A stretch of 64,000 bases of DNA, from positions 55,347,768-55,411,767 of the forward strand of contig CM043944.1 in assembly GCA_014529385.2 (NCBI GenBank), written 5' to 3'. This document shows positions 11,467 through 24,521 of this stretch, in pieces. The notes under the pieces are model-generated. The model had not been told where the DNA came from, ran no database searches, and saw nothing but the letters and a program-made list of their open reading frames with translations. Positions within the stretch are counted from its first letter, which is position 1, and every line of letters begins with the position of its first letter. Both the position numbers and the translations under genes were made by a program. The DNA is from Adiantum capillus-veneris. Taxonomy: Eukaryota > Streptophyta > Polypodiopsida > Polypodiales > Pteridaceae.

Positions 11467-11618
11467 ACAAGCATAAACAAAAAACGCACATACACATGCA
11501 TAAACAAAGAAAGCACACACACATTGATAGAGGAAAAGAGCGAGAGAGAGAGAGCATGCATAAACCAAAAATGCACACACACATGCATAAACAAAGAATG
11601 CACACACACATTGAGAGA

Positions 11619-11665
<47 letters not shown>

Positions 11666-11690
11666 AGAAGAAGAAGAGAGTCTTAACATC
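11071..11690. repeat. Array of alternating (CT)n, (CA)n, (GA)n blocks
   Basis: CT runs (11071-11112), CA runs (11220-11275), a GA run (11396-11466) and another GA run (about 11620-11662) are interspersed with repeated short units such as acatgcataaacaaag. The right CACTA copy has the same block in opposite orientation at 45355-45820, so it is an old part of the element. The long frames across it on both strands are repeat artefacts. Confidence 0.9.
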
Positions 11691-12415
11691 GTAGGAAACT
11701 ATCCCAAGAGACCTTAAAGATCTAGTCGACAGGAGTTGAACTCAAGACATGTTATTCATAAGGGAAATGGCATAACCAATCTATCACACTTCGGTGATAG
11801 AAAAGTTATACCATTTTTCTCCTTTTTTTATTGGCGTGCACACACACCCACACACACACCCGAGAAGAAGAGAGTTTAATTTAACGTCAGAGAAAACTAA
11901 TTAAAGAGACCTAAAAATCTAGCTGACGAGGAGTTGAACTCAAGACCTGTTATTCAAGAGGATAATGGCATAACCAATCTACCACACTTGGGTGATAGAA
12001 AGGTTATACCATTTTTCTCTTTTTATTGGCACACACACACCCACACACACAAAAAAAGAAGAAGAAGAGAGTTTTAACGTCGTAGGAAGCTGTCCCAAAA
12101 GACGTTAAAGATTAGGTTAGATGTAGACTTACGTTAAATTAAATTTAGGTTTATTTAAATTAAATTAAATTAAATTTAGGTTTATTTTTAGTTAGATTTA
12201 CGTTCGATTAGATTTAGGTTTATTTGCGTTAGATTTACATTTACGTTATATTAGATTAGATTTAGGTTTATTTATGTTATATTAGATTAGATTTATGTTA
12301 TTTACCTGTTATTGAAGAGGGAAAATGGCATAACCAATCTACCACACTTGGGTGATAGAAAGGTTATACCATTTTTCTCTTTTTATTGGCACACACACAC
12401 ACACACCCACACCCA

Positions 12416-12452
<37 letters not shown>

Positions 12453-13125
12453 GAAGAAGAGATTTTTATTGTCGTAGGAAACTATCCCAAAAGACGTTAA
12501 AGATTAGGCTAGATGTAGACTTACGTTAAATTAGATTCAGGTTTCTTTAAGCTAAATTAAATTAGATTTAGGTTTATTTTTAGTTAGATTTACGTTTGAT
12601 TAGATTTATGCTTATTTATGTTAGATTTAGATTTACGGTATATTAGATTAGATTTAGGTTTATTAATTTAGGTTTATTTACGTTATATTAGATTAAATTT
12701 AGGTTATTTACTTGTTATTGAAGAGGGAAAATGGCATAACCAATCTACCACACTTGGGTGATAGAAATGATATACCATTTTTCTCTTTTTATTAGCAGAC
12801 ACACACCCACCCACACACACATACACACACAAGAAGAAGAGAGTTATATTGTCGTAGGAAACTATCCCAAAAGACGTTAAAGATTAGGTTAGATGTAGAT
12901 TTACGTTAAATTAGATTCAGGTTTATTTAAGTTAAATTAAATTAGATTTATGTTTATTTACGTTAGATTTAGATTTACGCTATATTAGATTAGATTTAGG
13001 TTTATTTACGTTATATTATATTAGATTTAGGTTATTTACCTGTTATTGAAGAGGGAATTGGCATAACCAATCTACCACACTTGGGTGATAGAAAGGTTAT
13101 ACCATTTTCTTCTTTTTATCATTTA
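11690..13125. repeat. Tandem array in CACTA 5' region with tRNA-like box motifs
   Basis: Five diverged units begin near 11690, 11871, 12069, 12466 and 12843. Each ends in a CA-rich run or GAAGAAG phrase and carries ataaccaatctaccacactt. Later units are expanded by gttagatttacgtt-type AT-rich repeats. On the minus strand the first two units contain TGGTAGATTGG (or a one-base variant) and, 33 bases on, AGTTCAACTCC. These resemble the A and B boxes of RNA polymerase III promoters at normal tRNA spacing. They lie at 11985-11974/11940-11930 and 11785-11775/11742-11732. I see no clean acceptor stem, so I do not call a tRNA gene. Confidence 0.6.
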
Positions 13126-13310
13126 AGATAAGGTTAAAAGAAATGGCGAGAAAATTTCTTGCGTTCACAGCCTCGACAGTCCATGCGGACCAGCAATTCC
13201 ACCTGCATGTTCGACTGCTGCTATCATACAATAAGCCATCATGTTCAGCTAATGAAAGAGCAAATTGAGCCTACCCAGAAATTAGTGATGCAAGAAGACG
13301 ATTCCAAGGG

Positions 13311-13312
<2 letters not shown>

Positions 13313-13406
<94 letters not shown>
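13313..13406. repeat. (CA)n microsatellite
   Basis: About 94 bases of nearly pure CA repeat inside the left CACTA element. Confidence 0.97.
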
Positions 13407-13407
<1 letters not shown>

Positions 13408-13743
13408 ACATCCCGTCAAATCTAGATTAAAAATTAAGTGCCTTGAGCAGACATCAGCTACATTGCAAGAATGGCGTACCTGCATGCTACAAACAAAGAT
13501 CTACTGTGAAAAGATGTTAAGATGCTGTGAAATGCTACAACTAGAGAAGAGGCAAAGGGGTTTTGTCCACTACATGCAGTATCATGTAGACGTGGGTGTG
13601 TAGATTTCTTGTACCCACAAATATAGGCATTGACCAATAAAGACGAGATTATGACCCGGTGGTTCTGATCTCCGTGCACCTATAGACCGAGGTGTGCGGG
13701 GATTGGACATGACTATAGAATGTGAGGTAGTTTACAATGTGAA

Positions 13744-13747
<4 letters not shown>

Positions 13748-13812
<65 letters not shown>
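13748..13812. repeat. (AG)n microsatellite
   Basis: About 65 bases of AG repeat just upstream of the transposase start. The right copy has the matching CT run at 44656-44715. Confidence 0.96.
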
Positions 13813-13817
<5 letters not shown>

Positions 13818-13884
13818 TAAAAGACGAAGAATGCCAATAGAAGATTAAATTTGTTGTCCAGGTTATAAGATTTTTACCTTCATT

Positions 13885-15331
13885 ATGAGTAGTGAGACGA
13901 AGATGTGGGGCCGTCCAACCAAAACACCTATCTCTCAACGAGGATCTTATGTCCTTGTAACCATTGCAAGCATGCTGTGCGACGGACAAGACGCGTTTCT
14001 TTGCAGCACGTTCGTGAATTTGGCGAGTTCGATCCATCTATTATAGATCGAGTTGTTGCCAATTATAGCTCGTCGGACTCTGACGTTGGCCAACAGGCCG
14101 TAATCTTGCAACCCAATAGACGTGTTCGTATGCACTTTGGTCAAACAACATTTGTGAGGCCACAAGATGTAGCCTCTGACAGCTCGGGGCATGATCATGT
14201 AGACCACATTCCCAACGAGGCAATGTTTGAGCCCGAGATTGATGAAATGATCGAGACGATCATGGATTCAAAAAGGCTTGTCTATGATGATATGAAAAGT
14301 GAAGCCGATACGCCATTGTATAATGGAGCACGTGTGTCTAGATTGAAAGCGCTCCTGGTTCTTCTCAACATGCAGACAAATTTTGGATGGAGTGACACTA
14401 GCGTCACAGCGCTTTTCAGGTGATCTATTACAATTAGTTTACTTTAATAAAACTGTAAATGCATAATGATCTGATAGAGTTTTACACAATTGTATCGTAT
14501 TTTTATGTTGTGTAGATTGCTCAAAGAGCACATACTACCAGCTGATAATGTGATGCCAGATTCCCGAGAGGAAGCAAGAAAGATTTTGCGAAACTTGAGG
14601 ATGGATTACAATTCGATCCATGCTTGTCCTAATGACTGCATTCTTTTTAGAGGGGAATACATAGACATGGAGAAGTGTCCGAAATGTGATTTCGAAAGAT
14701 ATCGGGTAGATCTCCATGGAGCAAAAATTCCACAAAAGGTTTTGCGACATTTTCCTCTGCTTCCTCGCATTAAGCTGGCACAGTACATTCCCGATGGATG
14801 TTCTTTTTAGAACGTTTTATGAAAACGCTCAAGGGATATGTGCGTCAGAAGGCACGTCCGGAGGGTAGCATGGCAGAAGGTTGGCTGGTATCAGAGTCCC
14901 TAGTGTACATTGGAGAGTGGCTAGACGGATTTGATAAAGCCCGGGACACGCTATGGTGAACCATAGATGATGAGCGCATATCTGGAATTGTCATGTGCAA
15001 TCTCGGTGTTGAGAAGAAGATGACGGAAGACCTAGAGGCTAAAATCAATTGATTTTGCATGCTTCACAATCCAGTCATGCAGAAGTGGATTTCACAATAT
15101 GAGGATGTAAAGCAAGAGGGAAAAAGGGCAAGGATCGAGTGGAGACGGGGAAGACGACCACCGATGCACTATCCGACGCGTTTGGAGAGCCTACTAACAT
15201 TCATGAGCTTAAGATGGTTGCACAACCAATTGAAAAGCGCACAACAGTGCGGTGAAGAAGTGACTGAGGAAGAGTGGGAGTTATCTAGGGGTTGCGCGAC
15301 CAAGGTAAGGTTGCAATGTATGTCTAGCTAG
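13885..15331 (+). pseudogene. CACTA transposase gene (TNP2 type), left copy, deleted
   Basis: The first exon (frame 13905-14423) has CPCNHCKHAVRRTRRV followed by an acidic stretch, like the transposase-associated domain of En/Spm elements. It matches the right copy at 44590-44058. The original start codon region differs by two inserted bases, so the frame begins late. A GT-AG intron follows, then LLKEHILPADNVMPDSREEA and CPNDCILFRGEYIDMEKCPKC (14515-14700). At about 14773 the sequence jumps to the DUF4218-like part, losing about 1.47 kb; the trinucleotide AGC is shared at the junction. The remainder to 15331 has several stops. Cannot encode a working transposase. Confidence 0.85.
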
Positions 15332-16493
<1,162 letters not shown>

Positions 16494-17858
16494 TGATAGG
16501 ACTTTTCATAGTGGGTTAGTGTTAGTAGAGTTAGTATTAATTTACAAATGGAATTGGATATTTACAATGGGAGTATCCATGTAGGATACAAATAAGGAAG
16601 AAAAAAACTCTTAAGAGGTAAGAAAAGGTGGCTTTCTTACAAGGTTGATGCTCCAAGTGTCTTGAGTAGGGCCGATTTTGACGCCTGTTGACGGTCCACT
16701 AGCTTTGACGGTACATTTTTTCTCCACTCTTGACCTTCCTTGAGAGACAAGATAGTTGAAGCTGAGTAATCAACCACCATGATGCTGTCTTTTAAGAGAA
16801 GAGGCTGAATTTTGTGGTTTTTTTGATAGATATGGGTAAATTGGAGGAGGAAAAATGAGACTAGGTGGTCAATTTTTGAATGGAATTGTGTGTGGGAGGT
16901 ATGAGTTCACCATGGTTTCTCTTATTCTTCAAGGTTGAGGAGAAGGTGAGTAGGGTGCAGAGAGGAGTGGTGAGAGAGGTGGGGATGATGAGTGGAGAAG
17001 TGTGTGTGAAAGAGGAAAATGATAAAGTGGAAGAGAGAGTGTGGCTGCATAGCATGGGAAAACTGGGGTCCACTAAAAAAATCATAGCTCACAGCTCGTA
17101 GCTCAAAAAAATATGAAAAAATTTGAGGCAAAAGTTCAGCCCACGAGCCACAACTTTTGTTTGTATCACCTTTTCAAATTCAGAGAGCAAGTGAACTTTA
17201 AAAATTCAGCAAAACCGACCGTTTTTTTCCACTGCAAGGTCCTTGTGGGGTCCTTCTTTGGATGATTCTTTTGAATACCTCCAAGAGTGAGCCCTCCATA
17301 GTGCATGTATGCATGCCACCTACCCTTGACCTTATTTGGTAGGTCTATAATTGAAGATATTGTTGAGATTAGGATATAAGTGAATAGTACAACTAAGAAA
17401 ATCAAATATTGAGGGGTCTAAAAAATATGTACATGTCAAATATAAATAATATAAGTGGAAAAAATATAAAGGGGTCAAAAGAAATCTCTCTCATTATGAG
17501 GCTACCATAAAAAGATAAATATTTTTGGTGTTCTAATTTTTTAGAAAAAAACAAAATAGATGTAGGAAGGGAAAAATCAAAATAGTGAAAAAATATACAC
17601 ATAAATAAAACTAGTTTTTTTGGATTTTTGTTGGGGTGGAGTTACACCAAATATAAGGGAAGCTTACATGAAAATATTTCTATATGGAATAAAGAGTATG
17701 AAAAATGGTAAGAAAAAATTGTGGTAATGGTGAGGCAATGTACAGAGCATAAATAACACACACTTAGGTAGAAATATTTAAATAAATACCAAAATAATTA
17801 TGAAAAAATCTTTTATTTAGGCCCTATATATAAAGAAATATTTACATACGCATGGGCC

Positions 17859-17898
<40 letters not shown>

Positions 17899-18077
17899 CT
17901 CAACTAGCCCAATGACTAGCTAATTGAGGGTTTTTAAAGAAGATATGGGAAAAGTCCCGTGACTCACGCACGCCTATGTACAGTGAAATGGTAGGGATAG
18001 CCACAGTGTTTGGGTGATTTTGGTAGGGTGAGGTAACTCACTGTGGTAATTACAAAGAGCCGAAAAAACGGCTATCA
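16494..18077 (-). repeat. 3' LTR of Ty3 element 2
   Basis: Bounded by TGATAG at 16494 and CTATCA ending 18077, a 6-bp terminal inverted repeat with the standard TG...CA ends, giving 1584 bp. On the minus strand it starts TGATAGCCG directly after a purine-rich tract. A related sequence in opposite orientation lies at 37024-38690 (for example, both can be read as the peptide-like string FDPFIFFP at 17470 and 37620). It includes an (AT)n run at 17864-17895. Confidence 0.75.
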
Positions 18078-18092
18078 TTAGCCCTCCCCCTG
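18078..18092 (-). promoter_or_regulatory. Polypurine tract of element 2
   Basis: The minus strand reads CAGGGGGAGGGCTAA immediately before the LTR start TGATAGCCG. This is the expected primer for plus-strand DNA synthesis. It lies 14 bases past the end of the pol frame at 18106. Confidence 0.65.
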
Positions 18093-18105
18093 GATGATGG
18101 TATAT

Positions 18106-21100
18106 TCATGTACCATCATAGAGCATCTTTTCCAAAGAGAGTGCTTCAGAGTCCTTGACAAGATCTTCATTGTTTGGCCCCTCAGAATTTTGGCTGGAGT
18201 TACACTCATGCTTCATGTAACAATACTTACATGAGACAGCGGCCTTTGGACAGATCTTTGGTAGATCCTTTGGTAGAAGGCGACTCAAATAGGGCTTCAA
18301 GCGATACCGGTTTACCTTCCTGGAGTGCTCTTTACCATTCAAGTCCATAAGCTGATAGTAACTAGAATTGAAAGCCTTCTTGACTATGTATAGCCCTTGC
18401 CATCTAGTTTCAAACTTGGCATCAAAACGATTATCGAGTCGATTGTCATACCTTAGCACCAGATCTCCTTCATTGATGCCTTTGTCCTTTAGTTTCTTGT
18501 CAAGATTCTCCTTCGCCTGCGTAGCTTTCCTCTTGTAGCACTCGTATGCTGCTTCTCTTTTCCACTCAAGCTCAGCTAAGGTAAGAAGTCGATCCATCCA
18601 TGCTTCTTGATCATCTTGTGCTGATTTGCCATGAAGTCGCATTGTTGGAATGTTTAGCTCAATTGGCTATAAAGCCTCTTGACCATAGACCAAGTGAAAT
18701 GGTGTGAACTCCGTGGCTTCCCTATATGTGGTTCGATACGCCCACAAGGCACCATCCAAGAAGTCATCCCAAAACTTTGTCTTGTTTTTCACCATCTTTC
18801 TAATGATTCCTGCAATGACACCATTAGCTTTTTCTACCAAACCATTTGATTGGGGATAGTAGGGTGTACTGTGACGATGTAGAATGTGAAGTTCTTCACA
18901 GACTTCTGTGAGCAATCCCTTTCTAAACCCTGGACCATTATCAGAAACAATCTCCAAAGGTGTGCCAAATCTACAACAAATGTGAGTGTAGACGAATTTG
19001 CTCACTGTCTTCTCATTTACCTTTGCCACACTTTGTGCTTCCACCCACCTAGTCATATAGTCTACAGCCACTAGAATGTAGAGTTTACCATTTTTTGTCC
19101 TAGGCAGAGGACCCATAGCATCAATGCCCCACTTTTCAAACGGTCCATTTGCAAGCACTATTTGCCTCGGGCCATGCACCAACCTTCTATTTCCATTTAT
19201 CTGACAATTGTGACAGCTTTTACACCAATGTTGAACATCCACATGCAAGCTTGGCCAAACATACCCCGCAAGCAAAATCTTCTTCACAATTGATTCTTGG
19301 GCAAAATGACCACCACATGCCTCTTCATGCAAACCTTTTAGAATGGCTGGAATTTCCTCAATAGTTGGTACTCTTCTGCACACTTGATCCTTCCCTCTTT
19401 GATAGAGGGAGCCTTCTAGGAAGAGATACATGCTTGCCTTCTTCATGAGTCTCCTCTTCTGAGCTTTTGTGAAGTCTGGTGGAAAATCACCCTCCAAAAT
19501 GTAGCCAATGATGGGAGCCAATGACTCCAATCCCTGGTACCTGGGTTGCTTCACAGCAGCTGCCACCATGATGACCTGCACTTCTTTATTTACACATGCA
19601 ACGGCTTGTTGTGCAAGTAAATCAGCATCTTCATTTTGTTTCCTAGGAATATGATATAATTGCACCTCCTCAAATTGATTAAATAGCCTACGAATGGCAT
19701 GAACTTTTGTCCTTAAGCTTTCATTCTTGCATGCCCAAATGCCTAAAATCTGTTTAACAATGAGAAGTGCATCTCCTTTTACCATGAGACGTTGTATCCC
19801 TTGGCCAATGCACATCTTCAAACCATGAAGTAGAGTGTCATATTCTGCTTCATTGTTGCTAGTTGAACCTGGTAGATTGACCTTCTCTTTCATGACCACC
19901 TCTCCACTTGGGTTGAGCAACACTAGCCCTCCCCCTGCTTTTCCTATGGCTCGACGAAAAGCTCCATCAAAGAACAAGGTAAAAGAATTAGGAATACTTT
20001 TTGGTGGTGGCAATGGTAGGGTCTTTACTTCAGGCACCTTAATCTCCTTTTCATACACCCTATAAGTGAGAATCCCTGCCAATTGTGCACGCACACTATC
20101 TTCTACCTTGAAAGAGTATTGAAACTCTTGCAACTCCATAATCCACTTTGAGATCCTAGTACTAAGATTCATTTGAGATGACACCCAAGGGAACAAATTC
20201 TCTGCGGTGAGGATTACAAAAGGTTTTGGGAGCAAGTAGGATCTAAACTTCCTTATCGCAAACATGAGAGAAAGCATCATGAGTTCTGCTTCTGTGTAGT
20301 CTCTCTCCAAAGCATTCATAACCCTACTAGCAAAGTAGATGGGTCGCATCCTTGTACTGTGGGGATCTTGTTGTAGCAACACAGCACCAATTGTTTCCCT
20401 TCCAACACTAGAGCTAACAAAGAATGTGTACTCCCAACAAGGAGGCATGAGTGTTGGTAGCTCTGACAAAATGACTTTAATGTTACAAAAATACTCTTCA
20501 AGCTCATCAGACCATGCAAATTCTACTTGTTGTGTCAACTTTTGCAAAGGATGAAGCAACTCCGAGGCTAAGTGAATGAAGCGTGACATATACTTCACCT
20601 TTTGAATGAAAGAGATGACCTCCTTAAGACTCTTCGGTGATGGGAGCTCAATAAGAGCCTTTGCCTTTGAAGGATCCACCTCAATGCCTTTATAGGAAAC
20701 CTTGTGACCGAGCAAGATCACTTCATCCTCACCTATGTGGCACTTGTCGGGGTTGAGTTGACCTCCCATGTCGTAGAGCTTCTTTAAACCTTCTTCTACC
20801 CTTTGTAGATGTAATGATTTTGAGCTATAAATGCAGAAATCATCAATGAACACCCTAATTGACTTTCCAAAGAATGCTTGAAACACCATGTTCATGAAAC
20901 GTTGGAATGTTGCAGGAGCATTTGTCAGTCCAAATGGCATGACTCTAAAAGCATAACAACCCCAAGGAGTGATAAAGGTTGTTTTCAATTGATCTTCCAA
21001 TGCGATACCTATTTGAAAGTAACCCGAGTAGCCATCACACACAGTGTACTTCTCATGACCAGCTACTTCATTTAGTATCTCATCCTGAAATGGGAGGGGA

Positions 21101-23385
21101 AAGTGATCTCTTTTTGTTGCCTCATTAAGTGGACGATAATCCACACACACCCTCCACTTGCCGTTTTTCTTAGGAGTGACAACAACGGGAGAGACCCACT
21201 CTGAATTCTCCACTGGATAAATGAAACCTGCTGCTAGAAGCTTTCTTACCTCCTTGAGTAGAGCTTGCTCCTTAATGACTCCTAGCCTTCGTAGCTTTTG
21301 AGCCTTAGGTGTGGCCTCTGGCTTCAACTCAATCTTGTGTTGAACAACATCTACTCCACGCACATCGGTGTAGTCTTTAGCAAAAAGCCTCGGAAATTTC
21401 CTTAGCACACATTTGAACTCCTCTCTTTCATCCTTTGTAAGTGTTGTAGACAACATACCTTCTAACATTCCTTCATCTTCCACCTTTTGGTTCTCTTTAG
21501 GACCTACCTCCTCCAAGCCTTGACAAGAGGTCTCTTGGTTGCTTGGCTTAAACCTTACCCCCATGACTTCGATGGAAGACTCCTCTTCAGTAATGCTGCC
21601 GCTACTTTCTTCTTCTGAAGTGCTATCGGTCCAACCTTCTTCCGTCTCACTTTGAGATGATTCTTCATGGAGCTCCTCTTGGCGTTGCTCCTTCATGTCA
21701 AAGACAAACTTCTTATGATTGTCATTCCTGCAAATTAATTTCCCACTCTCCCAATCCTGCAAAGCTCGCATTTTCATTAGCCATGGTCTTCCTAGGATAA
21801 ATGGATAACCACTTCCCTTGGTCGACATAACATAAAAATCCACCGCTTTCTTAATGCCAAAGGCCTCTACAAAGACATTTTTACAAATGCCTACACACCT
21901 AGCCTTGCTATTGTTTGCCATCTTGACTTTGATTTCAGGTGTCTCATGGATGTGCATGCCTAGTCTTTGCATGAGTCCCTCTGTCATGATGCAAATTTGT
22001 GCACCCCCATCCACTAGACCTTTCCTAACCAATTTTCCTTTTATGTAACAATCTAGCACAGGTGTAATATCCTCGTTCATTTCAGCATGTGCACTTTTTA
22101 CAACAGGAAAACTATCTTTTACCTTTCTCCTAGTGCTAACTGCCTTTGTTAAATCCCTCCTAACTTGTGGGCATAATGCAAGAAACTGAGGCCATGAGAT
22201 ATCAGGACCCTTACCTCGCATGTCTTCCAACAGGTTGTATGGAGCCATACCATGTCCAAGAGGGAAGTCTTGGAGATTGATACGACGTCGAGTCCTCTTA
22301 GCTTCCTTGATCTCCTTTGCCTTCTTGCCTTGTCCATGGTCACTCTGTGATGGGACACCCTCTTTCTCTTTACCTTTTCCTCGGCCACGCTTAATGCCAT
22401 TTGCTTCCATGTCAACCTCATTTGAGTTTGTCACCTCTACCACATGCACATTTGGATCTGGCAAAGATGGAACTCCTTCTACCCCTTGTGGAGGTGGTCT
22501 TGGTCCATTTGGTCTTTGTAGAAGCCTTGGTTGTTGACCAGTTCCTTCACCTGCATTCATCACTGGGTAATTCAAGTTAGGTCTCCCTGGCTCCCCACGG
22601 GGCCAAGGACAATTATACATCCCATGTCCAGACTCTCCGCAATTCCAACATTGCAAGACTCTCCTAGGTCGTGGATCTCGCTCTTCAGACTTCTTTGCTT
22701 GTCCCTTTGGACCTACAGCTTGTGCAAGGTGAATTGACAGGCTGCTTAAAGATTCGTTTAACTTATCAATTACTTCCGCCGTTACCTCAAGAAGCTCCCT
22801 CGATGTTGATGCTTGTGACTTACCTTTGGGTCTAAGACCTTCTATTGGAACCTCTCCCCTTAAGCACTTGAGTTTCCTATATTTCTCAGCAGCCCTAGTT
22901 TCAGCTGCATCAAAAGTAGTAGGTGCACCCGCCTCAACTTTTACCTTAAGGTCAGGAAAGAGTCCGGCTATGAACCTCTCCTTCTTTAAAAATTCTGCAC
23001 CATCACCAGGGTTAGCAACATTTCGTATCCATAGAGCCCAAAGACGTAGAAACTCTTGCTTGTACAAGTAGTAGTCATCTAAGTCTTTTTGCTTATGAGA
23101 AACAATGTCTTGCCATAGTTTTTGAGTGTTTTGGGGATCAAAGAAGTATCTCTTAAAACGATTCAAAACTTCTGTGTAATTCCCCTTAACTTCCTCAGGC
23201 AAAGAGTCAAACCAAGTACTAGCATCTTTCCTAAGGACCACCTCAAACATTTCTACACGTTCTTGATCGGTTACTATCCTCTTGATACGGCAAGACATCT
23301 TGAAATTTGCTAAAAGTAATTCTGCATCCTCTCCAGGCTCTCCAAAGAAAAGAGGATATCCAGACATTTGGCGTTGGCTCTCCAT
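18106..23385 (-). pseudogene. Ty3/gypsy gag-pol polyprotein with one in-frame stop
   Basis: From ATG 23385 a single 1572-residue frame runs through gag (zinc knuckle CWNCGESGHGMYNC, about 243-256), protease (VDGGAQICIM, about 456-465), reverse transcriptase (MPFGLTNAPATF, then FIDD near 845), RNase H (FFDGAFRR near 1138), H2C2 finger (near 1353-1390) and integrase core (D near 1421, SDNGPG near 1480, E 36 residues later; D-35-E spacing). It stops at TAG 18667-18669. The same frame continues to 18106 with the integrase tail (FETRWQGLYIVKKAF, RYRLKPYL). Element 1 reads through this site as EEILPIEV, so the stop looks like a point mutation. There is no chromodomain. Apart from that codon the gene looks intact. 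The protease has Asp-Gly-Gly where most have Asp-Thr/Ser-Gly. Confidence 0.92.
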
Positions 23386-23434
23386 TATTATGAAAGATTA
23401 CAACATGAGTTACAATAAGGGATACAATAGAGAT

Positions 23435-23932
23435 TTAGAACCACTCGCCTGCAAATGAAGAAGTGAGAAAATACCACTCTAGGTTTTCTTCTTCAGCTAT
23501 CCAAGCTTCAATAAGGTCTCGATTTGTTTGATCAAAACAAAAGGGTAGACTATTGATGAGCTCTAAGAAGGGTTGAAATTCTTCAAAGCTAAGGCAATAA
23601 ACAGAAATCTCTAGAACTTCATTTTCTGGATCCAAAAGAGCAACCACGTCCCAAGTGATAAATTGCACTTGCTCTACAATTCCCAATGCACAAGCGGTTT
23701 GTATAAAAACTAGATCTTCATGCTCGTCGAAGGCCGTGAGAAAGTAGCAATTGACTAGGAGCTCCTTTCCTTTGAGTTCCACACAGTCGGAGTGAGGCAA
23801 CCTTCTCAAAATTTCATAAAGAACATCCTCATCAAGTCCAATCAAGTTTGCAAGATTTAAAGACTCCACTTGTGCTACAAAATTCCTGGACAAAAACTCC
23901 TTAGGATTATGGTTAAATCATTCAAAAGCATA
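23435..23932 (-). CDS. F-box-like pre-gag frame, second copy (element 2)
   Basis: About 152-165 residues directly upstream of gag (49 bases before its ATG). It starts with an F-box-like helix pair (GLDEDVLYEILRRLP), then FIQTACALGIVEQVQF, then LSFEEFQPFLELINSLPFCF. The same three blocks in the same order occur in the neighbouring frame at 23940-24491, so the two are tandem duplicates. There is no ATG before the F-box-like part in this frame; an upstream TGA closes it at about 23922. It may therefore be a pseudogene, be reached by splicing, or once have been the second domain of a longer protein. Function unknown; ubiquitin-ligase adaptor activity is only a hypothesis. Confidence 0.5.
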
Positions 23933-23939
23933 AAGAGAT

Positions 23940-24491
23940 TTACAATGTCTCTATGAACAAAGTGTCATAGAAAGTAGAGAAGGATGAGAATTTATACAAA
24001 TTTGCAATCTTCTCTATGCTCTCTTTATTAAGACAAGCTCTGAATAGCTCCCTATCTCCTTTGTTGAAAGCGAAAGGAAGACTATTAATAAAACGCAAAT
24101 GAGGGAAAAATTCACCAAATGTGAGTCTATGAAGCATGAACTCTGGCCGCAAGTTTCCTGAAGAGTCTTCCTCAATGGTGAAATGCACTCGCCAAACGCC
24201 AAATTTCACTCTATTTACCAATCTTAGGGCACACACTAGTTGGATGAATGTGCGGTCTTCCTTAGTGCCCAACAACAAGAGGAAAATGGAATCCATGCGT
24301 AGGACCTTCCGTCTTAACTTCACCACCCTCTTGTTATGAGGGAGACGCCTTACTACTTGCTCCTGCAACTCAATTGGTAATAGAGCTAGATCTCTAAGGA
24401 TTGAACTTTCACTGCACACACATTCCCAGTTAGAACAAATGATCGTTTTTTTTGTTTCTTGTAACAACTTGGACAAAGAAAAAACAAACAT
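23940..24491 (-). CDS. F-box-like pre-gag frame, first copy (element 2)
   Basis: ATG at 24491 gives 183 residues. The order is a hydrophobic start (MFVFSLSKLL), a Cys-containing stretch, the F-box-like LALLPIELQEQVVRRLP, FIQLVCALRLVNRVKFGVW, then LTFGEFFPHLRFINSLPFAF. Longer versions of this frame would begin with GTG at 24515, so I prefer the ATG. It is intact and lies between frame a and the second F-box-like copy, all on the gag strand. Element 1 carries a damaged relative at 8063-8593. F-box proteins link SKP1-cullin ligases to targets; only the first helices fit the F-box pattern and no target-binding repeats are seen. Confidence 0.55.
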   Translation of the reverse strand: MFVFSLSKLLQETKKTIICSNWECVCSESSILRDLALLPIELQEQVVRRLPHNKRVVKLRRKVLRMDSIFLLLLGTKEDRTFIQLVCALRLVNRVKFGVWRVHFTIEEDSSGNLRPEFMLHRLTFGEFFPHLRFINSLPFAFNKGDRELFRACLNKESIEKIANLYKFSSFSTFYDTLFIETL

Positions 24492-24521
24492 ACACACTAT
24501 TTTGCCGGGCTGCACTTCATT

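Noticed and set aside
11002-11694. Long plus- and minus-strand frames up to 230 codons
   Set aside because: They consist of dinucleotide repeats read as alternating residues (LSLS, THTH, RERE).
11925-11990. Functional tRNA gene
   Set aside because: Only box-like motifs are present; the acceptor and T stems do not pair well.
17402-17602. 66-codon frame similar to one at 37495-37695
   Set aside because: The similarity reflects two related LTRs in inverted orientation, not a protein.
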